From: Sphingobium sp. EM0848 | GTDB lineage: Bacteria; Pseudomonadota; Alphaproteobacteria; Sphingomonadales; Sphingomonadaceae | Assembly: GCF_013375555.1 (NCBI RefSeq) | Contig: NZ_JABXWB010000001.1 | Span: 1,922,001-1,986,000 of the forward strand | Direction of reading: 5' to 3' | Length of the DNA stretch: 64,000 nt | Shown: positions 24,807 to 33,058 of the stretch, piece after piece | Layout: each line of letters starts with the position of its first letter | Numbering within the stretch: the first letter of the stretch is position 1 | Notes under the pieces: model-generated | Databases searched by the model: none | Seen by the model: only the letters and a program-made list of their open reading frames with translations | What the model was told of the DNA's origin: nothing | Made by a program: the position numbers and the translations under genes

Positions 24807-25442
24807 ATGAGTTTACGCAACCTCCCACCGCGCGATTCGAAAACCGTCACTTCCAGACGCGCATTGCTACATGGCTTGACCGTCGCGCCTGTCACCGCAT
24901 CGGCAATCGCCTCGCCTTGGGCAAAGGCTTTGGCATCGCTGCACCGACGTTATGAGGACGAACCGGCCACCCTTGTTCGGACCAAGATGGGCCGCGCGCT
25001 CAGCCGCGACCGCTATGATAGCGCGGAAATCGCCTTCGCTCCGATCGAGGCGGGTTTCTTTGCGCGAGACGTTCGCGTGACGCTGCATCAGGCGGGGGCC
25101 ATCGCCAAGCTGGCGCTGTGCGCTTATCTTCTGGACATTGGTTTTCCCGATGACTGGAACGCGGCGCATATCCGGCAGGACATTGCGAAGGCGCTGGCCT
25201 ACGCCAACGCTACTGGGTTTGGGCATGACTGCCCTGACATGGCGCAGCTTGCGGTCATTCTCTCACCCTATTGGAAATGGGGCTATCCGCATCTGATCGG
25301 CGACCCGCCGATGAATGACGGCGGCTTCACGCCTGATCGGGTCCGTCCGCTTGTGCGCACCTTGCTGGACCGCGTGGCTGACGTGACCGGCCACCCGCGC
25401 CCGCAGGGATTTAAGCGCCGCCAGCGGGAGGTGCTGTCATGA
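24807..25442 (+). CDS. hypothetical protein with Tat-like N-terminus
   Basis: 211 residues from ATG 24807 (GGAAGG upstream). The N-terminus TSRRALLHGLTVAPVTASAI resembles a weak twin-arginine signal, but the hydrophobic stretch is short, so export is uncertain. The rest contains GFFARDVRVTLHQAGAIAKL and ILSPYWKWGYP and matches no family I know. Its stop overlaps the next gene (ATGA), so it is co-translated with the MNT-HEPN fusion. It sits behind paired operators. Confidence 0.6.
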   Translation: MSLRNLPPRDSKTVTSRRALLHGLTVAPVTASAIASPWAKALASLHRRYEDEPATLVRTKMGRALSRDRYDSAEIAFAPIEAGFFARDVRVTLHQAGAIAKLALCAYLLDIGFPDDWNAAHIRQDIAKALAYANATGFGHDCPDMAQLAVILSPYWKWGYPHLIGDPPMNDGGFTPDRVRPLVRTLLDRVADVTGHPRPQGFKRRQREVLS

Positions 25443-26995
25443 TGTTGCGCACCGATGCCGACCATCTGCCCGTGCCGATTCGAGCAGAGCTTCTTCGCGT
25501 GGCAACGATCCTGTTCGAGGCATTCGAGGAAACAGCCAAGGGCAGGCTGTCGCAGCAGTATCGGGCGGGTCGGATTCTGACGCTGATCCTGCATGGCCCC
25601 CATGCCGAACAGGGTTGGGAGCAGGTCGCACCGGGAGAAGCGCTCCGCCTGCTGATGATCGTCAATTATCCCCGCCTCGCCCGCAGTGAAGGCGACTGGC
25701 GGCTGGTGCGGGAACGGTTGCGCCGCGCATGGGAGTTTGGCGAGATCACCCGCCCGGTGCGGCTGACCGTCGAAAGTCTGGAGCGGATCAACAGCGCTCT
25801 TGTCGAGGGCGTTCCGCATTTCGTCACCATCGCGGAGCAGGGAATAGCCCTTTACCAGATGGATGGCCTGCGCCTGCAAGCGCCGCGTCATCTCCCCGTG
25901 CGCGACCGGGCCATACGCGGCGTCGCGGAGTATCGGCGTTGGCACAGGAACGGATGCGATTTTCTGGCGGGCGCGATCTTCTACCGGGATCAGGGCAACG
26001 CGCCGATGGCGGCGCTGCTGCTGCATCAGGCGTGCGAACATTTCTATCAATGCGTGCTGTGGTCGATCACCCTCCACGGCCCGCGCACCCACGCGCTGGA
26101 CGAATTGCGCGAAGCCGCCGAAGCGCTCGACGCGCGCCTGTGTTCAGCGTGGCCGCGAGTCAGCCGGTTCGAGCGCCGCGCCTTCGGTTGCATCCGCCGA
26201 GCCTATGTCGAGGCGCGCTATGGGCGATCCTACCGCATCTCGCCGCAGGAACTGGCATGGGCGTTCGCGCGAGTCGAAATATTGGCGGAACGGGCGGCGT
26301 GCGTCTGCGCCGATCATCAAGCCTCGCTTGTCGCAGGGCCACCAGCGCCGACGCTCCCACCACCCGCAGAAGAAGCCACGATTATTACGCTTCCCCAGCC
26401 CATCCACTGCGCCAATATGCCGCGACGGACATGGCGGATTGTGCACCACGCGCGCCCGTCGCGGGTCCGATGGAATCGGCTCATTCCCGTTCACCGTTTC
26501 TGGCGTTCGGACAGGTTCATGCGATGGGTTGACCGTATCCCCTTGGCTATGATCGGCCTGTGTTTCTTTATGGCTGGCGCGGAGGCCCTATGGCAGGTGA
26601 GGTCCGTCTATCCAGCGCAGGCAGCCCGTTCCAAACCCGCCGACCCGTCCGCCGTGTTGGACTTCAATGTGCGCGCAGATACGGTGCTGGGCGCAGTCAT
26701 GGTCGTTGCAGAGCGGGCGGGCTACCGCGTCAAAGCCAACGAGGACATTTGGGCGGTACGTTGGACCGGAGCCTATCGCGCCAAGGCAACGACCTTCGAC
26801 GCGCTGGCGGACATTCTCTATGGCTCCGGCCTTTGCCCTGCCATCAGGGACGACACCATTACCGTGCGCTATTGCGACAAGAGCCGTCCACCGATTGTCG
26901 CGACGGTTGAATATATGGCGGAACCCGATGGGAGATTGCGTTTCGGGCGCACAAGAATGTTTGAGGAAAATCGCGCGAACGAATCGGTCGGCTGA
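25439..26995 (+). CDS. MNT-HEPN protein fused to a transmembrane segment and STN-like domain
   Basis: 518 residues. The N-terminal 150 resemble a minimal nucleotidyltransferase (TLILHGPHA where GS-type catalytic motifs normally sit, so activity is doubtful; [20 protein letters not shown] follows the family). A HEPN domain comes next ([20 protein letters not shown], then [15 protein letters not shown]). After a Pro-rich linker there is one membrane segment (about 366-385) and a C-terminal domain like the STN domain of secretins and TonB receptors ([35 protein letters not shown]). Predicted topology: MNT-HEPN inside, STN in the periplasm. ATGA-coupled to the gene before it. Confidence 0.72.
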   Translation: MMLRTDADHLPVPIRAELLRVATILFEAFEETAKGRLSQQYRAGRILTLILHGPHAEQGWEQVAPGEALRLLMIVNYPRLARSEGDWRLVRERLRRAWEFGEITRPVRLTVESLERINSALVEGVPHFVTIAEQGIALYQMDGLRLQAPRHLPVRDRAIRGVAEYRRWHRNGCDFLAGAIFYRDQGNAPMAALLLHQACEHFYQCVLWSITLHGPRTHALDELREAAEALDARLCSAWPRVSRFERRAFGCIRRAYVEARYGRSYRISPQELAWAFARVEILAERAACVCADHQASLVAGPPAPTLPPPAEEATIITLPQPIHCANMPRRTWRIVHHARPSRVRWNRLIPVHRFWRSDRFMRWVDRIPLAMIGLCFFMAGAEALWQVRSVYPAQAARSKPADPSAVLDFNVRADTVLGAVMVVAERAGYRVKANEDIWAVRWTGAYRAKATTFDALADILYGSGLCPAIRDDTITVRYCDKSRPPIVATVEYMAEPDGRLRFGRTRMFEENRANESVG

Positions 26996-27036
26996 CAAAA
27001 TCAGTCGGGATTGCAGTGTTTCAGGCGCTCATTCCG

Positions 27037-27116
27037 CAAAACTGCCTTTTCCAATTCAAAGTTGAGAGAAATTTGCCTCCATTCACTCAAACTGACTTTT
27101 TCAATCGCAAATTGAG
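27037..27116. repeat. two imperfect direct repeats of about 30 bp
   Basis: 27037-27066 and 27087-27116 share the pattern CAAACTGNCTTTT, CAAT and TTGAG with about three quarters identity, spaced 50 bp apart. They lie in AT-rich DNA after the MNT-HEPN stop. Their role, regulatory or iteron-like, is unknown. Confidence 0.4.
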
Positions 27117-27594
27117 TTCCTCAATCCTAAAATGCCAACACAGCTTCCGGTCATCCACTCAACGCCCAGCTTATGGGTTGGGTTAGCTGTAACCTTGCTT
27201 CCCAACACCGGCGTTCGAACCGCTGCAAGGAGCAGCCTGCCGATCCAAACCCAGCGCAAGTTGGAAGCGGTGAATGACGGCCCGATTCGCCGCACTTGTT
27301 GCGGTGAATAACCTCGACAAGACCGGACGGTTGCCATCCCTGACGTAAGCTAGGGCGGGCAGGCCTGCCCGACGCTGAGCGCCGCAGTGGCGCGACCTTT
27401 CTCCGATTCGAGGAAGAAAGAGGCGCTGCCTCTCTCTCCCTGCAAGGCCATGCTTTGGTGGCCGTGGCTCGCTGCGCTGCGCCCGCACCACCCACCGGCA
27501 CCAGACCTTGCCCCCTCTCTCTCCGCCCCTCGCCGGGTCGGCAGGGGTCATGCGCGGCATGACCCGCTGCGCGGATTGGAAGGGAGTGAAGATC
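27117..27594. other. hairpin-rich leader upstream of the ArdC-like gene
   Basis: No gene is convincing in this stretch. It contains a perfect 14-bp palindrome GGGCAGGCCTGCCC (27357-27370), the hairpin GCGCC-GCAGT-GGCGC (27379-27393) and a strong hairpin GGGTCATGC-GCG-GCATGACCC (27545-27565) just before the ArdC start. Similar structured leaders act as single-strand promoters of early-expressed genes in some conjugative elements; that role is conjecture here. Confidence 0.4.
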
Positions 27595-28497
27595 GTGACC
27601 AAGCAAGACCCCCACAGCCGCATCACCGACCGCATATTGGCCGAACTGGAACAAGGCACCCGCCCGTGGATCAAACCGTGGAGCGGGGGCGACATGGCCG
27701 CATCGGGGCAGACCCGACCGTTGCGCGCCACCGGCCAGCCCTATCGCGGCATCAATGTTCTGTTGTTGTGGATGGAGGCCCAGGCATCCGGGTTCGTCAG
27801 CCCGTCATGGATGACCTACAAGCAGGCACAAGCCTTGGGCGCGCAGGTGCGCAAGGGCGAGCGCGGCGCAACGGTGGTCTATTACGGCGACAGCAGCAGG
27901 ACCGTTCATGATGAGGCGAGCGGCGAGGACAAGGAACAGGCGTTCCGTTTCCTGAAAAGCTATACCGTGTTCAACGTGGCGCAGGTCGACGGATTGCCCG
28001 AGCAATTCCATATCGTGCCGGAACCACCTCTGGAGGTGGAGAGAATCGAAGCGGCCGAGGCGTTCTTTGCCAGTGTCCCGGCAACCGTGAACCACGGCGG
28101 AGATAAGGCGTATTATGTGCCGTCAGCCGACCGCATCCAACTTCCGCCCTTTGCGGCCTTTCATGATGCCCACGCTTACTACGCCACCCGAGGTCATGAA
28201 ACTTGCCACTGGACTCGACACAAGAGCCGCCTTGATCGCAGCTTTGGCCGCGAGAAATGGGGCGACGAAGGGTATGCACGCGAGGAGCTTGTAGCGGAAT
28301 TAGGCGCGGCGTTCCTGGCCGCCGATCTTGGCTTGGCCGTCGAGCCTCGTCCGGATCATGCCAGCTATATAGCGAGTTGGATCAGGGTGCTGCAAAACGA
28401 TTCGCGCGCCATTGTGCAGGCCGCAGCCCATGCCGAGCGCGCCGTGGCCTATCTGCATCAACTGGCGAATCCCGACGAAGAGAAAGAGGCGGCATAG
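27595..28497 (+). CDS. ardC: ArdC-like antirestriction protein
   Basis: 300 residues from GTG 27595, with GGAAGGGAG nine bases upstream; GTG 27586 is an alternative. The N-terminal ssDNA-binding domain starts SRITDRILAELEQGTRPWIK and contains PYRGINVLLLW and WMTYKQAQALGAQVRKGERG. The C-terminal metallopeptidase-like domain carries HETCH (HExxH form) in RGHETCHWTRH. ArdC proteins protect incoming single-stranded DNA from host restriction after conjugation. The gene is full length and fits the mobilisation module upstream. Confidence 0.88.
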   Translation: MTKQDPHSRITDRILAELEQGTRPWIKPWSGGDMAASGQTRPLRATGQPYRGINVLLLWMEAQASGFVSPSWMTYKQAQALGAQVRKGERGATVVYYGDSSRTVHDEASGEDKEQAFRFLKSYTVFNVAQVDGLPEQFHIVPEPPLEVERIEAAEAFFASVPATVNHGGDKAYYVPSADRIQLPPFAAFHDAHAYYATRGHETCHWTRHKSRLDRSFGREKWGDEGYAREELVAELGAAFLAADLGLAVEPRPDHASYIASWIRVLQNDSRAIVQAAAHAERAVAYLHQLANPDEEKEAA

Positions 28498-28752
28498 TCA
28501 GCCGATGAGCAAGGCCGCCCCAGACAGGGGCGACCACCTTGTTTGGTCCGCCCACCCAACCCCATGTGCGGGACATTCCCTTCGGCCTGCCCTCGTGGTA
28601 TAAGTATTGGGAAACCAATGTGATTCCTGATTGTAGCCTGACCGAACTGTGGCCTTTTTGGGGGCCTATTTTTCGACTGGCAATCAATAAATCTCTGAAA
28701 AATCAAACAAATTTGTTACCAATTCGATTCCGGCTCGGCAACTATGCGCCGG
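28498..28752. other. probable junction of mobile region and chromosome
   Basis: No gene is convincing. A hairpin CGCCCC-AGACA-GGGGCG (28516-28532) follows the ArdC gene and may weakly terminate it. After about 28.75 kb all genes are ordinary chromosomal ones. No tRNA or integrase is present to define an attachment site. Confidence 0.45.
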
Positions 28753-29544
28753 TCAGGCGATCAGGCGCCACCCCACCACCACCAGCACCGTCGCCAGCAA
28801 GGGCTGAAGCACGCGCTCCGACGCCCTGGCGGCGAGCAGCGAGCCGATCACGATGCCTGGCAGCGAACCAGCCAGCAGGTTGACCAGCAGCGCCGGATTG
28901 ACGTTGCCGATCCACAAATGGCCCAGCCCCGCCACCAGCGTCAGCGGCACGGCATGAACGATGTCGGTCGCGACCAGCCGCTGCATCCGCATGCGCAGGG
29001 GATAGAGCGCCAGCAGCAGCGTCGCGCCGATCGCGCCCGCCCCCACGGAGGTCAGCGTCACCATCGCGCCCAGCAGCGCACCGGCCAGCACGGTCAAAGC
29101 CGGTTGCCAGCGGGTGAACCCCTCCGCCGTGCCGACGCGGCGGGCAAGGGCCCAGGCATGGAAACGGCCGCGCATCAGCGTCGCGACCGCCGTGGCGATC
29201 AACACGAATCCAAGGGCGGAGGTGATGAGGCCGGTCTTGATCTGGCCGATATGCATTTCCGACAGGAAGGCGAGCGTGATCAGCGAGGCCGGGATGCTGC
29301 CGATCATCAGGCGCTTCACCACCTGATAGTCCGGCCCGCCATCGGACCCGCCATGATGATGATGGACCGCGCCGCCCACCGCCTTGGTGATCGAGGCGAA
29401 CCACAGGTCCGTGCCGACCGCCGTGGTGGGCGCGACGCCGAACAGCAGGATCAGGATGGGCGCCATCAGCGATCCCCCGCCTACCCCAGTCATGCCGACC
29501 ATCACGCCGACGAACAAGCCCGCGACCGCGTGCAACCAATCCAT
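28753..29544 (-). CDS. TauE/SafE-type sulfite exporter family permease
   Basis: 263 residues from ATG 29544; earlier in-frame residues are not homologous. It is an inner-membrane protein with about eight helices in two repeats. The family hallmarks are GVMVGMTGVGGGSLMAPIL near the N-terminus and TLTSVGAGAIGATLLLALYP at the start of the second repeat. A His-rich loop (GAVHHHHGG) lies between helices. Such proteins export sulfite, sulfoacetate or other organic anions; substrate not predictable here. It is divergent from the GST gene. Confidence 0.85.
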   Translation of the reverse strand: MDWLHAVAGLFVGVMVGMTGVGGGSLMAPILILLFGVAPTTAVGTDLWFASITKAVGGAVHHHHGGSDGGPDYQVVKRLMIGSIPASLITLAFLSEMHIGQIKTGLITSALGFVLIATAVATLMRGRFHAWALARRVGTAEGFTRWQPALTVLAGALLGAMVTLTSVGAGAIGATLLLALYPLRMRMQRLVATDIVHAVPLTLVAGLGHLWIGNVNPALLVNLLAGSLPGIVIGSLLAARASERVLQPLLATVLVVVGWRLIA

Positions 29545-29720
29545 ATAAAGTCCCAAGCTTGTTATGTGAGTTATTTGGTAGACATTTACGGCCCAAATCC
29601 CCGAACAGCCAGCCCCCTTATGGATGGGAAATTTTTCGCCGTCGAAAACAAATGCTGTCCGCTGTTTCGTCGCCGCCTTTTTCTCGACTCCGCTTCCCAC
29701 CCCCGTCTAAAGACAGGGAC

Positions 29721-30395
29721 ATGATGAAGCTGTTCATTGGCAACAAAGCCTATTCGAGCTGGTCGCTGCGCGGCTGGCTGGCGTGCAAGCTGTCCGGCCT
29801 GCCGTTCGAGGAAGTCGTCGTCCCGCTCTATGACGAAGCATGGGAGAAGCGGCGCGAGGGCGATGAATTCGCGCCCTCCTCGGGCAAGGTGCCGATTCTG
29901 TGGGATGGCGAGGATGTTGTCGTGTGGGACAGTCTGGCGATCGTCGAATATCTCAATGAAAAGTCGGGCGGCGACAAATTCTGGCCGGCCGACACCGCCG
30001 CTCGTGCCATGGCCCGCTCCATGGCGGCGGAAATGCATTCGAGCTTCGCGGCGCTGCGTCGCGAGCACAGCATGAACATCCGTCAGATCTACGCGCCCGT
30101 CCCACCCTCCGAAGCGGTGGCGCAGGATATCGGCCGGATCATGCAGCTCTGGGCGCAGGCCCGTGCGCGCTACGGCGGCGAAGGGGATTTCCTGTTCGGG
30201 GAATTCGGCGCGGTCGACGCGATGTTCGCGCCGGTCGTGACCCGCTTCATCACCTATCAGCTTCCCGTCGCCCGCTTTGCCGAAGCCTATATGCGCGCGG
30301 TCATCAACCATCCCTGGATGCAGGAATGGATCGGCGGCGCCCAGGCGGAGGAGTGGGTGATCGACAGGTTCGAGGGACCGCCGCAATCGGTCTGA
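29721..30395 (+). CDS. glutathione S-transferase family protein
   Basis: 224 residues. The N-terminal thioredoxin-like domain has LFIGNKAYSSWSLRGWLACK with the likely catalytic serine of SSWS, then GKVPILWD (cis-Pro) and VWDSLAIVEYLNEK, which bind glutathione. The C-terminal helical domain follows. The SSWS form and length fit the zeta-like/YibF-type bacterial GSTs. It is a single gene followed by a strong terminator shared with ndk. The electrophilic substrate is unknown. Confidence 0.88.
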   Translation: MMKLFIGNKAYSSWSLRGWLACKLSGLPFEEVVVPLYDEAWEKRREGDEFAPSSGKVPILWDGEDVVVWDSLAIVEYLNEKSGGDKFWPADTAARAMARSMAAEMHSSFAALRREHSMNIRQIYAPVPPSEAVAQDIGRIMQLWAQARARYGGEGDFLFGEFGAVDAMFAPVVTRFITYQLPVARFAEAYMRAVINHPWMQEWIGGAQAEEWVIDRFEGPPQSV

Positions 30396-30408
30396 GAAGG
30401 GGAACATG

Positions 30409-30445
30409 AAAAAAGGGCCGGAAGCACTCCGCTCCGGCCCTTTTT
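30409..30445. terminator. bidirectional rho-independent terminator
   Basis: GGGCCGGA (30415-30422) pairs with TCCGGCCC (30433-30440), with A-tract and T-tract on the two sides. It serves the GST gene on one strand and ndk on the other. Confidence 0.85.
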
Positions 30446-30466
30446 CTATCGCTCTCGCAGGCTGGA

Positions 30467-30889
30467 TCAGCCGACGATTTCTTCCGGCTTGAAGAAATAG
30501 GCGATCTCGATCGCGGCATTTTCCTCGCTGTCCGAACCATGGACCGAATTGGCTTCGATCGATTCGGCATAGTCCTTGCGGATGGTGCCTTCATCAGCAT
30601 TGGCCGGGTTGGTAGCGCCCATGATGTCGCGGTTGCGCTTCACGGCGTCTTCGCCTTCCAGAACCTGCACGACCACCGGGCCGGAGATCATGAAGGCGAC
30701 CAGATCGGCAAAGAAGGGGCGTTCCTTGTGAACGGCGTAGAAGCCTTCGGCCTGCTCACGGCTCATGCGGATGCGCTTGGATGCGACGACCCGCAGGCCC
30801 GCTTCTTCCAGCTTCTTGGTCACGGCGCCCGTCAGGTTGCGACGGGTCGCGTCGGGCTTGATGATCGAAAAGGTGCGGGTCACGGCCAT
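30467..30889 (-). CDS. ndk: nucleoside diphosphate kinase
   Basis: 140 residues from ATG 30889 ([18 protein letters not shown]). It transfers the gamma phosphate between nucleoside triphosphates and diphosphates through a phospho-histidine. Visible are [35 protein letters not shown], and the active site [11 protein letters not shown], where His is phosphorylated. The length is normal. It is monocistronic with a terminator just after it. Confidence 0.97.
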   Translation of the reverse strand: MAVTRTFSIIKPDATRRNLTGAVTKKLEEAGLRVVASKRIRMSREQAEGFYAVHKERPFFADLVAFMISGPVVVQVLEGEDAVKRNRDIMGATNPANADEGTIRKDYAESIEANSVHGSDSEENAAIEIAYFFKPEEIVG

Positions 30890-30982
30890 GAGGCTCAAAA
30901 GCTCCAGATTGTTTGGGATAAGTTCGCGCGCCCTTTAGACCGGGGCGGTGGCTATCGCAAGGGGGCTGATTTACGGCTCCAG

Positions 30983-31420
30983 CTAAGGACCCTGCACCCA
31001 TTTGCGGCCTTCCTGCCGCCAGAAACGGGGGGGTACGCCCTCCCGCTTGGAGAGCGTCCGCCAGCTTGCCCGCGCACCCTCTATGGTTTCGCCGTCGAAG
31101 AAATAGAAGGCGCGCTCAAACTCCAGCGCTTCTTCACGCCAGATGCCGTCCGCCAATGCGATATGCCGTGCCCCATTGGCGGCGACGCAATCCGATGCCA
31201 GCAACACCGGCTGCACCGACTCGGCGCCCTCGCCCGCTTTGCCATGGGCCAGGAAGCTTTCCGGCGGCCCGGCCCACAGACCTGCGGAAATCCGATCCAG
31301 GCGGTCAGGCTCCTGCGCCACCACCAGCAGCCGCGCGCCCATGTCCAGGATGCGGCCCGCAATGGCGGGCAGCACCTGTTCCACGGGATCGCGGCTCAAC
31401 TGGTAGAAATCGACCTGCAT
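30983..31420 (-). CDS. holC: DNA polymerase III chi subunit
   Basis: 145 residues. HolC links the clamp loader to single-strand binding protein. It starts MQVDFYQLSRDPVEQVLPAI and contains ERAFYFFDGETIEGARASWR near the end, typical of alphaproteobacterial chi. It lies 11 bp behind pepA on the same strand, the usual pepA-holC operon order. Confidence 0.9.
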   Translation of the reverse strand: MQVDFYQLSRDPVEQVLPAIAGRILDMGARLLVVAQEPDRLDRISAGLWAGPPESFLAHGKAGEGAESVQPVLLASDCVAANGARHIALADGIWREEALEFERAFYFFDGETIEGARASWRTLSKREGVPPRFWRQEGRKWVQGP

Positions 31421-31431
31421 CGGTTCCTACA

Positions 31432-32880
31432 TCAGCCTTCAAATTTGTCCGCGACGTAGCGGTCGAGCAGCCGCACGCCATAGCCGGTCGCGCCCTTGTC
31501 CCAGGTCGCACCGGGCTTGTCGGCCCAGACCATGCCGGCAATGTCGAGATGCGCCCATTTGACGCCTTCGTCGACGAAGCGCTTGATGAACTGCGCCGCC
31601 GTGATCGACCCGCCATAGCGCGGCCCGATATTCTTCATGTCGGCAATCGGGCTGTCGAGCAGCTTGTTATAGGCATCGCCCAGCGGGAAGCGCCAAAGCT
31701 GGTCGCCCGCTGCCTTGCCCGCCGCGATCAGATCGTCGGCCAGGCCATCGTCATTGGCGAAGATGCCCGCATATTCATGACCCAGCGAGATGATCATCGC
31801 GCCGGTCAGCGTGGCAAGGTCAATGATAACTTCCGGCGCATAGGTCTTCTGCGCCCAGGTGATGACATCGCACAGCACCAGACGGCCTTCCGCGTCCGTG
31901 TTCAACACCTCGATGGTCTGCCCCGACATGGAGGTGACGATGTCGCCGGGGCGCTGGGCATTGCCGTCGGGCATATTCTCGACCAGCCCGCAAATGCCGA
32001 CCACGCGCGCCTTGGCCTTGCGTCCAGCCAGCGCCTTCATCGCGCCAGCGACTGCGCCAGCGCCGCCCATGTCCCACTTCATGTCTTCCATGCCCGCGCC
32101 GGGCTTCAGCGAAATGCCGCCGGTGTCGAAGGTCACGCCCTTGCCGACAAAGACCAGCGGCTTTTCGGTAGCGCCACCCGTGCCGTCCCATTCCATCGCC
32201 AGCAGGCGCGGCTCGCGCACCGACCCCTGCGCCACGCCGAGCAGCGAGCCCATGCCCAGTTCGGTCATCGCCGCCTTGTCCAGCACGCTGATCTTCACGC
32301 CCAGTTCGGCCAGATGCTGGCAGCGCTCGACGAAGCTCTCGGGATAGAGGATGTTCGCCGGTTCCGACACCAGTTCGCGGGTGAAGGCCACACCCGCCGC
32401 AACGGCGGCCTGCCTTTCCCATGCCGCTTCGGCATCGGCCGACACCAGCGTGATCTTGCTCAGCGTCGGCTTGGCCTTTTCCGGCTGCCGCGTGCGATAG
32501 CTGTCGATCCGCCAGCCGCGCAGCAACGCGCCAAAGGCCAGTTTCGCCGCCTGTTCGCCGCTCGCGCCGCCGAAAAACTCGACCGCGGCATGAGCCGCAC
32601 CGCTGGTCGCCAGCCGCGCCGTCAGCGCGCCGCCCGCCCGCTCATAATCCGCGTCGCTGCCCGCGCCGGTGCCGACCAGCACCACGCGCAGCACCTTGCC
32701 GCCCTCTTCCACGAAGCTTTCGAAGCTCGACCCCGCCTCGCCCGTGAAACGCGCTGCCGCCGCGCCCGCCGCCAGCACCGGCGCCGCACTCAGGGGCAGG
32801 GCGTCGAAACCGCCCTTGGGCACCGCAAAGGCCAGTGTATCGGCTTCGGGACGGATCGGGCTGAACGCGATTTCCATCAA
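31432..32880 (-). CDS. pepA: leucyl aminopeptidase
   Basis: 482 residues, cytosolic M17 metallopeptidase that removes N-terminal residues from peptides. The catalytic domain shows VGKGVTFDTGGISLKP (metal-binding Lys and Asp), NTDAEGRLVLCD (the M17 signature) and TLTGAMIISLGHEYAG. The N-terminal third is the variable macro-like domain. It is transcribed with holC behind it and divergently from lptD. Confidence 0.96.
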   Translation of the reverse strand: MMEIAFSPIRPEADTLAFAVPKGGFDALPLSAAPVLAAGAAAARFTGEAGSSFESFVEEGGKVLRVVLVGTGAGSDADYERAGGALTARLATSGAAHAAVEFFGGASGEQAAKLAFGALLRGWRIDSYRTRQPEKAKPTLSKITLVSADAEAAWERQAAVAAGVAFTRELVSEPANILYPESFVERCQHLAELGVKISVLDKAAMTELGMGSLLGVAQGSVREPRLLAMEWDGTGGATEKPLVFVGKGVTFDTGGISLKPGAGMEDMKWDMGGAGAVAGAMKALAGRKAKARVVGICGLVENMPDGNAQRPGDIVTSMSGQTIEVLNTDAEGRLVLCDVITWAQKTYAPEVIIDLATLTGAMIISLGHEYAGIFANDDGLADDLIAAGKAAGDQLWRFPLGDAYNKLLDSPIADMKNIGPRYGGSITAAQFIKRFVDEGVKWAHLDIAGMVWADKPGATWDKGATGYGVRLLDRYVADKFEG

Positions 32881-33058
32881 AGGTCCTTTATTTCCTGCAA
32901 GGCGTTATGTGTCTGATGCTCAGATAGTGCGGCTTACCCTGTCTGGCAAAGCCGTTCGACTGATTTTCGGGCAAAAGTCTTGGCCCAGACGATTGCAGCG
33001 CAGACAAAGCAATGCGATAGGCGGGAAACAAAGCGCCCCGTCAAAGAGGCCCGTTCCT

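Noticed and set aside
28412..28603. Open frame overlapping the end of the ArdC gene
   Set aside because: It is in another frame of ardC and its tail has no recognisable features.
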